A DNA stretch of 64,000 nt, taken from NCBI GenBank assembly GCA_014925825.1, contig JACGCK010000004.1, positions 434,001-498,000 on the forward strand, in the 5' to 3' direction. Below the pieces are notes generated by a model. That model saw nothing but the letters and a program-made list of their open reading frames with translations, did not search any database and was not told the DNA's origin. Below, one piece after another: positions 55,689 through 64,000 of this stretch (positions within the stretch are counted from its first letter, which is position 1; each line of letters opens with the position of its first letter). The translations under genes and the position numbers were made by a program. The DNA comes from Pholiota molesta. Taxonomy: Eukaryota; Basidiomycota; Agaricomycetes; Agaricales; Strophariaceae.

Positions 55689-58633
55689 TCACAAGCCTGC
55701 TTGTCGATTGAGTATGTAGTGGCTGAGATCCTGCCAACCTAAAACGAAAGACATTCTATGAGAATACCTAGCATAAAAGGTCAAATTACCCACCTCCTCC
55801 AACGCGGCACATAACCTTCTTCGTCGTCGCGTCACCACCAGTCTTCCCGGACCTCATCATTGTGTCAATCGACACGTGACAACCTTGCGACTCAGTGCGT
55901 TTGAAAATGCATACTGTGCCTTCATCTCTTCACCCTCCTTGGGGATCTGAGTCTTCCTGAGATGCGGGTCCACACGCTCAACAAGTAACCCATGTGCAAT
56001 TGAGTTGACCACAGCAGCGACCTCGACATCTAGAGGGTCAAAGTTGCTGCCTGGGATATACTCGTGCAACGGGAGCTGATCCATTGAGGGGGTGTATGCA
56101 CCCGCCCGTGATCCAGGGCGCGACGGCGCGCGACTGCCTGAACCATCTCTGAAGCTCGATGGAGGCATCTTTGTGCTAGCCCCCGCCTTAGGGCGACCAA
56201 CCGAGCCTTGGAACACGGGTACCTGCTGCGCCCGCGCGCGAAGCGCATGTTCAGGTGTCTGCGCACGCAGCGCCTGGTTCCTGAAAGTTCGCATTGTCGG
56301 GCTTTCTGAGCGGCTAAATTGTGACATCGCTGAAGCCGGTCGTGATGGCGTATGCAGGTGCACGCTAGGAATAGGAATCATTGATCTGCTAGGGGGCCGT
56401 GGGGGATGTGTCCTGGGAGGAGAGGCGTTGCTTTGTGCAGATGTGGAGTATGTGGGGGAGTGAGGTTGGTTGAAAACACCGTCTTCGTCGTCCCAGCCAC
56501 CAACAGATCGCGCGCCGGATATTGAGCCTTTTGCTGGAGCTGATATGTGGCTAGGCGTCTTGGAACGGGTCCGTGGAGTGGTGGCAAAGCTTGGTGTAAT
56601 AGCTCGCGAAGGGTTTTGCGATCGAGAAGGCGTTCTCAAAGTGCTTGATAGTACAGGTGGCTGGAAAAGGGAGGATGAATAAGTGGTAGAATTTGAGGAG
56701 GTAATCGGAGACCAAGGCCGCGAAGATGCCATGGACACTCGCGATAAACTTCTTCTCTGTGGAGTTGCAATTGGCGGAACAGGAGGAATGTCATCATAAT
56801 GAGAACCATAATATCCAGTTGACGATGGAGGTCTTCTTGGGGTGCCTTTGATGGTTGTGTTACGGTCTTCTTGCGCAGTGGTTTCCACCTTCGTCGAACT
56901 ATTCCATCGCTGTTTCAGGGAAAGGACAGGGCGTGATGAAGTAGATACCGAGTTGTCAACTTTCTGAGGTGAAGAATCAGGCGTATAACTCATACTGTGT
57001 TTGTGCACAGGTCTCTCAGGCGTCAACGGCGTGGCCGCATCATTGGTGCGTACGGAACCAAATAACGAAATTCTTTGACGACGCAGAGCACTTGTCGAAG
57101 GAGGAGGCTCAGAGGATACGCTTTTCTTAGTAACCGCAAGAGGCGATACAGAAGGCGCAGTTGTTGTCGGAGTGGTAGGTTTCGAGTTTCCTGTGATCTT
57201 TCGAGCAAATTTACGGAAAGGAGACATGGACCCAGAGGCTGCGCTACCCCCGCTCGACACCCTTGACATACGTGATCCGCTTGCAGGGGTTGCTAGGTAT
57301 CCGTTCCTCGTTGAAGTGGTTCCAGATGTTGTGGATTCATGGTCAGATTCTCCACCTAAGAAGACCTTGCGGGTAGCCTCCATCTCGGAGTCTGTACGTG
57401 ATATTCGTTCGCGCAGGTTTTTCCATCTCTGGGCCGATTCCGCATGCCTCCGCAAGGTCTCCCCATTCTTTGTGACACGATCACGAACACCTTTATCAAT
57501 AATAGACAGAACTTTAGATGTTGCAGGCATGTAGTGCCTAATCATAATTCGGGATAAGAACACAGGGAAAAAGCAAATTGTTATGCTTACTTCTTCTTCG
57601 CCTCATAAGAGTCCAGAAGCGATGTGAACACTTCGAGGTTCAGAGACAATTTATCACCGCGACCAGATGGAAGAGCAGCATTGGACTGAAAGTCGTCCAT
57701 ACCACGCCGATGAACTTGCCAGATAAATTCCTGGGAATCAAATGAGAACATAAGAACAAACTATAGGCTGTGAAATTGTTAATCACGTACTTGACAGCGG
57801 TTTACCGCCTTTTCCAAACTGGACATCATCCCATCGGCCTGGTCAGTGACCGTTCTAAAGACAGTAAGCCACTTGTCTTCCTTCAGCTCCTCCCTCAAAA
57901 CCTCGCTTTCGTCTTGAACAGACTCCCACTCCGATATTAATGTGGCGTGTTTCCGAAGCAAAGCTGCGTTCTCGCTCCCTGTGCCAGTTTCAGACGCAGT
58001 CGGAGTTGCGGCGGTGCGTAAGAGAGGTTCCAAAGTATCATTCACAGTCTTGATGCCCTTCTCAACTGATTCCAAACGTTCATCCAAAGTCATGAGTGAT
58101 TGATCGATAATAGTGGTTGTGTTCGCATCTGCATTGTCTCCTGAAGATTGAGATTTATGGCGGAGTTCCTGGATTTCTACGATGATTGTTATTATTTGGA
58201 TCGAACAATCACTTCATCGACACTGCGTACCAAAAATGCGGGTTTGAATATCAGATATCGCGTAAGAAAGCTCCGTCATATGCGTAGAAATTGCTAAGAG
58301 ACGTATATCCCTATGTAATAGCGATGAGGGTAAGGCAAAGAACAAATATTGTCGTGACGCACTCTTGACTCTTTTGTCTGCCCAACTTCGACATGTTCTG
58401 ATTGACAGTTATGGTGACGTTCTCTGTATCGTGGAATATAAGCGCAAAGAAAATGACGCGTAAGATTGAAAATGCGAACCGTCGTCCTCCAGATCGAATG
58501 ACACCTTGGATGATGAAGCTGAACCGTTGGTCAAAATTGAGGAAGGCGTGGGCGGAACATAGTCCTTCAGACTTGACTGCGATGCCGAGCTATAGATGGA
58601 GCTCCGCGACGAGACGACGCTGGAAGTTGACAT
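55689..58633 (-). CDS. GAR (GAS2-related) domain microtubule-binding protein, Kar9-like
   Basis: The start MSTSSVVSSRSSIYSSASQS is followed by helical sequence, MTLDERLESVEKGIKTVNDT, SDQADGMMSSLEKAVNRCQ-like repeats, EFIWQVHRRGMDDFQSNA and SKVLSIIDKGVRDRVTKNGE, resembling the Kar9 N-terminal region. A long Ser/Arg/Pro-rich basic linker follows. The C-terminus is a GAR domain: DPLDVEVAAVVNSIAHGLLV, ERVDPHLRKTQIPKEGEEMK, QYAFSNALSRKVVTCRLT, then MMRSGKTGGDATTKKVMCRV and WQDLSHYILNRQAGL, reached after one missing base at 55861-55866 and a short intron. GAR domains bind microtubules. The likely role is linking microtubule ends to cortical or nuclear-migration machinery. Kar9 assignment is tentative; GAR is clear. 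Confidence 0.75.
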
Positions 58634-58639
58634 ATTGCA

Positions 58640-59000
58640 AGAGAAATCGCGAGAGAAAGAGAGAGAGAGACACGGCGAGAAGGAGACCGGGATAAAGAGT
58701 GTTTGATTGGAGAGTCGCTAAGGAAAAGGGCCGGCGGCAGCCTAGGGATGAGTTACACGTCGCCGGTGGGTATAAATGTCGAACGCGGATGTCGACAGAT
58801 CCTCTGCAGCCTGGCGGGAAGGAAGAAGAGGACGGATGGGCTTGCCACGACGCTGAGCGGGTTGGCTCCAGTCCAAGGCAGAGCTGTGGTCAAGTGGCGA
58901 TCATCTTCTTGTCACAAGTCACTCCTAAACCATGTTGCCTAAATGGATGCAATAAATTGACTATAAACACATCAAAGCTACGCTAAAGTAAGTATTCGAA
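58640..59000. other. Intergenic, no gene seen
   Basis: Upstream of the GAR-domain gene and downstream of the Clr2-like stop. It begins with a short (GA)n tract at about 58640-58670. No coding frame is supported. Confidence 0.5.
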
Positions 59001-59001
59001 T

Positions 59002-61575
59002 TTATGCGTATATATCATCTACATCCATAGCATCTACATCGTCCGCGTGTTGATTATTGGCGTCGACTTCCTGTCGTTCGGCCAATCTAGCTTGTTGATA
59101 GCTCTTCAGCTCTGACGTCGCCTCCTTGTCCGCATCTTTCAGCATCAGCAATCGACTCTTCTTGTAGCGAACAGGATCAACTGAGTTGAAATATCCACCT
59201 GATAGACCTTCAAGAGCCCAAAGATTATTGCTTTCTTCTATGGCTGCTTGATTCATAGCCTGTTTAACTATGGGGACCATCTTAGGATGTGACAGGAGCC
59301 GAGGATAATAGCGGCCACTGATCAGACTCATGGCTCCGACAAATTCATAGCCTGCCTCAAGAATAGGGCGGAACTTATATCCTTCTGGAGCAGGGGGCAG
59401 AGTAATAGCAGGAGGAGGACCAGAGGTCGTCGATTGGGCGACTACTCCATTGCTAGCTTTGGAGAACAGGCCATTTTGTGGTGTGGAATCGGGCTGCGTA
59501 GAGGGACCCGAAGGTGGTGTTGGTGTTGGTGTTGGTTGAGGAGCAGTGGTAGCGGCAGAGGTACCATTCGCAACAGGCGATTCGTTGGGTTCGACCCAAT
59601 CTTCGTCCGCAAGCTCGTATAACATGCCACAAACTCTTGCTTCCGGTTTCATGCCAGTGCTGGTCAGAACATTCACTGCCACGATACCGTCTAGCCGCAA
59701 AAAGACGCCTCGCATACCAGCCCCAAGCTCCGTGGTATCGCGACTTGTTGTGAGCCATGTTTCTAAGCTGACTTTTCCGGGGCCAGAAGGTGGGAGGATA
59801 TGGTTGCCGCCGTTCGGTGCCAAACTGCGACGGGGAACTTTTAGGCGGATGAAGTCATCAACCCAGATTCTTTCTGCACCCCACCAGAGGCCTTGGAACC
59901 GTGTTTGTGCGAGCTGGTCGGGTGGAGGTGGATTTCCAAGAACGCGACTCGCAGTTTTATTGAGAGCAACTCCAGATGTTTCTGCGTTGATCGCTGAAAC
60001 ACTTTCGTAGTTAGATGTCTTGGTGGTTTTTGCAATTTGTGCGTTATGTCGACTGGCCGCTTCGATAACCTCCTGTAAAGTTTGAGGAGCAGGGGGCTGT
60101 GACAAAGATGAATTGAGAGTAGAGGATGGTTGAGGCAGCTGAGGTTGGGGTTTAGGGGTCGGTGGTATTGAGTACCTGAGTTCATAGTCGTCTGTAAGAC
60201 ACCAATATGAAGATAATGTGGACCCTATTTGGAGCGCAAATGCATAGGCAGGGACTGAGTCCGCAAAAGAAGGAGGAACAGGTCCGGGACATGGATTAAA
60301 CTTCGACAACGATTCCTTATCAAAATTTAGTTTTTCAACGGGGAAGGTTGCCAACAGCTGCATAACCTCGTTAGTTGGCATATATGCCTGATAGGGGAGA
60401 ACATTGTCGTTGTCAACAACGATTGAATGGGAGATACCCAAAAGTTGAACCTTGTAGCGCATGAATTGGTGGATTGTCCAAGGTGGAGGTTCATCTGAAA
60501 GGTCAATCATAGGTCCTCTTTCGCTTTCATCCGCTTCGAAACCGAGCTGCACGGCTGATGTACTGGCTCGCGGAGATGATGTCTGCGAGAAGCCGGCGTT
60601 CTCATTAGAACTTCGCGGGACTGATTTCGATTTGAGTTTGACCTCCTCAACGATGGCAGGCCAATATTCAATCGCAGCGGCACCTTTTTCTGTTCCGGAA
60701 CGTATAGGGAGATCAAGAGCGCACCAAACTACCTCTCCTTCTCTAAACCACCTCGGAACTGAGATGGATGCCTTAGAATAAAGCCCTCTCAGGTCGTTGC
60801 TCCGTTCCACAAGCATGGGCTGTTTCAAGACATGGGCAGAAGCTTTCATAGGTTGAACAGTTCTTTGGACAGCTGCATAAGCCTTGGTATCGCGTTGCCG
60901 GGCCTCCTTCAGGCGATTAGCCGGGTCGCGACCTTTTCCTTTTTCCTTTGGGCCTCTAATCCTTGAAGGCATTGGAGATTGGGTAGGGGTCGTGCGCAAG
61001 ATGGTGCTCATGGATGCCGTTATCTCTCTTTGAGACTTTTTGGCACAATATTTACATTCACAGTCGGTTGAGGGGCTGCCCATAAGCCAGATGGCATGTG
61101 GTATGAATTCATTCATGGAGCGAAATCGCTTCTTCATGGGTCCTGAATATCATTAGCTTATAGAAGTAAAACGCAAACGAATGCATACCAAAAAGATACA
61201 AATCGTGTCTAGGTGAATCAGCTGGACCTTTATTATGGTCATATAAACGATATCCTTCCGGAAAATTCCTTAAAACATAGTTAGGCCCGTCTGTAGTAAA
61301 AATTATTATCGCGTATGTTTCGTCATGCAAGGTGCGCGCTTACCAGGCATCTTCAGTTTTCTAGACACGGCGTCTCCGACGGTGGCTCTCCATTTTTTGT
61401 TTTGGTAGTGCTCCATATCACAATGGGCGTAGAAGTTAACATGTCCATCCTGGTCTACAATTCGTGTTGTATTTGTGGGCCATGTGCTAACACTGCCGTC
61501 CGTCCTTGGAAAATCAATATAGCTCGGGTTGGTTATAGTAAATGATGCTGAATCCGCGACGCGTCGTGCGGACAT
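59002..61575 (-). CDS. clr2: Clr2-like transcription-silencing factor
   Basis: Clr2 is a subunit of the SHREC chromatin complex that keeps heterochromatin silent. The start MSARRVADSASFTITNPSYI at 61575 is followed by WRATVGDAVSRKLKMP, an intron, then NYVLRNFPEGYRLYDHNKGP, HDLYLFG, an intron and KRFRSMNEFIPHAIWLMGSP with STDCECKYC, the Clr2 N-terminal signature with its Cys pair motif. Middle regions RWFREGEVVWCALDLPI, YWPAIVEEVKLKSK and QVQLLGISHS-like strands resemble a BAH or PWWP-like fold. The C-terminal part has FQGLWWGAERIWVDDFIRLK, GVFLRLDGIVAVN, SLISGRYYPRLLSHPKM and ends with acidic DDVDAMDVDDIYA. One long exon carries most of the protein, and I saw no frame break. Confidence 0.8.
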
Positions 61576-61579
61576 TTCG

Positions 61580-62205
61580 AAAGAAATTGGTTTTAGGGTG
61601 GCCTATAGTCTCCCAGAGAAGTAGCAAGCCAATAGATGAGGAAGAAATCAAAATTGAGAGAATATTGGCTGGGTTCAGGCTGTGTTCAAACTTAGTCCAA
61701 GAAGTTGAAGTCCTAATCAGTATACTTGCACGCGAAAGGCCTGGGATCATAACAATAATCAATAACCCAAGCTACCTATAAAATTCCGCCGAACCGTCTT
61801 TTCTCTCTTCCATGCTTCAATCTAATACTTTTACTTATGCTTTCTTGCAAGTCCCTCGATTCTCGGAACATCCTTCACAAAATAACTCGATTCTGTGAAT
61901 CATCTGATTCAGCTTGTATATATTAAACCACGTCAGCCGCGTATATCTACGACTTGCACGAGAATGCACCACATGCTTGTCGTTAAACAACGCCGCAAGA
62001 ATAACTTATTACTCTGCAGAACGTCTACCTTCGATTACCTCCGGGAAGATGTTTTGAATGGGTCGAACAATTTCAAAAGTGTGTAAATACATATTTATTT
62101 CATGAAATATAAAAACTTTGCCCATGATATACTTGCGAATTCTGAGAACAGATTTATACCCACTACAAAGATGAAGAATGTCGAGCTACTTTGTCCGTTC
62201 CACAT
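61580..62205. other. Intergenic, no gene seen
   Basis: AT-rich sequence between the Clr2-like start and the F-box gene's stop. Short frames only. Confidence 0.5.
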
Positions 62206-62210
62206 CTACG

Positions 62211-63594
62211 CTATTTGCTAGTATCAAATGCGTTAATCTGTAACATGTCGCGTTTTTCCAAGCCGGGACTGTCCAAAACGACATCCTTCAAGAACCGCGG
62301 TGCTACCCCAAACCCAATCGGGTTTTCCAGCATGAATTCCAGCTTCACATTTTTCAAATTTTCATAGGCGGAAGCGACCTCGAAATCCGCCCCCGAGCCC
62401 ATTCCGGATAGAATCGCGTCAACTTCACTCCACGCATCGAATATCGCGGTGTTGATGGATCTGTCCATGTAGGGTGCTGGCAAGTAAAGCGAATATACGA
62501 CCCATATGCTTTCGATTGCATTCGGCCTCTTTGGATGTATGGAGTCGATCCCTGTTTGCAAGACGCTGCTTAGCCAAGGTAAGGGATCGTCCCCTTTCTG
62601 AAATACGTCAATGTAAACTTTGAGAGTTCGTAGATTTGGGACCTGAACAAGATCGAATTGCTGTGATGGCGGTATCTTCCAATACTGCTTCAAATCGACT
62701 ATAAGGCTTCAGCAAGATCTCTATAACAAAAAAAGATTGGGGTCACATACGATCGTTCATGAGTACCAATTCTAGGTTCTCGACAGACAATGAAGCATGC
62801 AGCAACTTCGCGAATTCGGCAAAGTTTCCTGATATTGACAGGGTCAAATTGCGTACTGTTGTGACTGTCGCTGTCGAAAGTGGGTGGAGAAGATACGAGA
62901 TCACTGCCGTCGACGTCCTCGGTCCAATAACGAGCGTATCCAATGGCGCAACCTCGCCCTTCTCTCCTTCCTCCAAATACGCTACACTTTCATCCGTGAA
63001 GAATAGGTGATTGACTTCTAGCACCCTCAATTGCTTGCACGCGCTCAACATCTTCTTCAAATCCCCAAGGTTATCCAACAACAAACTGCCCAACTTTAAC
63101 TCCTGCAGCGCTGATGAATGCAGCACATGTTCTTGTACAGCGCTGAGCAGCGACCGTGGCAACTCGCCCCATGGGATACGCACGGATGCGGACCGACTAA
63201 TCTCGAACCTGCGGAGATTGACGAGCTCGCGGAGGAGATGCGGCAGCGTCGGCTCGTGCGCGAGCCATGCGCGAGCGAGCATGCCCTCGCAGAGATGAAG
63301 CTCGCGAATGTACGGCGCTATCGAGCCGAGTCGCCCGTCGCGCGACGACGCCAGTGTGACGAAGAGCCTCTGGCATGGCGAGGATTCGCGCGTGCGGATG
63401 AAAAAGCTGATTTTGGTCCGTTTGATCGGCGGGTTCAGGTCGACGCGGTAAAAGAGGTGCGCGCGTGCAGAATAGAGCCAGAATGGGGAGACGAGGGCAC
63501 AAGCCTGTAGAGACTGGATATCGTCGTGGAAATGGTTGATAATGTCGTCGAATATCTCCTGCGGAAGGGTTGGTTGACTCTCAGAGGCTGACAT
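62211..63594 (-). CDS. F-box protein with LRR-like C-terminal region
   Basis: MSASESQPTLPQEIFDDIIN opens an F-box, which continues FHDDIQSLQACALVSPFWLY, and is expected to bind Skp1 in an SCF ubiquitin ligase. The rest has irregular Leu-rich helices and strands of the kind seen in large agaricomycete F-box families: IAPYIRELHLCEGM, RELVNLRRFEISRS, LQELKLGSLLLDNLGDL, KQLRVLEVNHLFF, TVRNLTLSISGNF and VENLELVLMNDR, then after one intron VPNLRTLKVYIDVFQKGDD and LKNVKLEFMLE. It ends DMLQINAFDTSK. The ATG at 63594 is chosen; an upstream reading starts with TTG. The target is unknown, and such families expand and decay quickly. Confidence 0.78.
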
Positions 63595-63599
63595 TGTGC

Positions 63600-64000
63600 A
63601 TCTAGTCAAACTTTGGGGATGGAAGAGATATCACAACCCGACTTAGACTGTTAATCAGTACTAGTTATTATGATTGGGGCCCGGTAAACGAAGACAGTCA
63701 TTGGGTGTGAGCCTTTCCACGATCCACAAGGCACCGAGTATGAGCACCAATGTCCTAAAAGTACGACTCGGCCCAATCGGTGACCGCCAGAGTGTTACTC
63801 GTCTCCGATAGTTGAGCATAGTTGAGCATGATTGTATTCCGAAGTCAATTTTATCAGATATCTTGCAGATCCTGTAGATATATATTGGAATCAGAAATGT
63901 ACACACAAATCTCAGACACTAGATTATAGTAGGTAGGGTATTAAAAGGACATTACAAGGGTCAGAGAAATATCAAGTAAGGGTATGGTTCTACAAATCAC
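63600..64000. other. Intergenic end of window, no gene seen
   Basis: Promoter side of the F-box gene. A short direct repeat TAGTTGAGCA occurs twice at about 63810-63829. No coding frame is supported. Confidence 0.45.

Noticed and set aside
62759..63510. Plus-strand frames opposite the F-box gene
   Set aside because: Antisense shadows; the minus strand has a clear F-box and a single continuous exon.
1..64000. tRNA, rRNA, CRISPR arrays, prophage or integrative element
   Set aside because: No B-box-like GGTTCGAATCC with matching arms, no regularly spaced repeats and no phage-type genes were seen; a covariance-model search would be needed to exclude tRNAs.

Overview
The window is nuclear DNA of a filamentous basidiomycete, most likely a mushroom-forming agaricomycete. 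Genes are dense and broken by many 45-70 bp GT-AG introns. Several protein types point the same way: cytoplasmic CBM5/12 mini-proteins, single-pass membrane proteins with an N-terminal DDxDP-type beta domain, and proteins pairing an MLKL/HeLo-like N-terminal bundle with a low-complexity tail. I found no prokaryotic or organellar sequence, no CRISPR array and no convincing tRNA or rRNA gene.

Layout. 1-9 kb: 3' part of a Ser/Pro-rich protein, a relic of a membrane-protein gene and its intact paralogue, an EXPERA (TMEM97-like) membrane protein and a Gfo/Idh/MocA oxidoreductase. 9-20 kb: a WD40 protein, a CBM5/12 mini-protein, xylulokinase, tRNA pseudouridine synthase Pus1 and RNA polymerase II subunit Rpb4. 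20-22.6 kb: a gene remnant and two related palindromic, MITE-like elements. 22.7-28.4 kb: an R3H-SUZ RNA-binding protein and a vacuolar-type amino-acid transporter. 29.2-36.8 kb: an accessory island with two tandem viperin (RSAD2)-like radical-SAM genes followed by two tandem GH18 chitinase genes on the other strand. 36.8-38.8 kb: decayed sequence. 38.8-49.8 kb: conserved housekeeping genes (a coiled-coil tail-anchored protein, Vps5, Mpe1, Erg4, TRAPPC12). 51.6-63.6 kb: a broken WSC-domain gene, an MLKL/HeLo-like protein, a GAR-domain (Kar9-like) microtubule protein, a Clr2-like silencing factor and an F-box protein.

Housekeeping functions cover tRNA modification and transcription (PUS1, RPB4), mRNA 3'-end processing (MPE1), endosome and Golgi traffic (VPS5, TRAPPC12), ergosterol synthesis (ERG4), heterochromatin (Clr2) and the cytoskeleton. 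The accessory part suggests defence and self/non-self biology: paired viperins, which make antiviral nucleotides in other organisms, paired secreted chitinases, and a possible amyloid-triggered cell-death protein.

Reading caution. Many clearly conserved genes (RPB4, PUS1, xylulokinase, ERG4, MPE1 and others) have their frame broken by single missing bases, mostly in short homopolymers. I treat these as probable consensus errors. Exon limits below are read by eye, and gene spans run from predicted start to stop with introns included.
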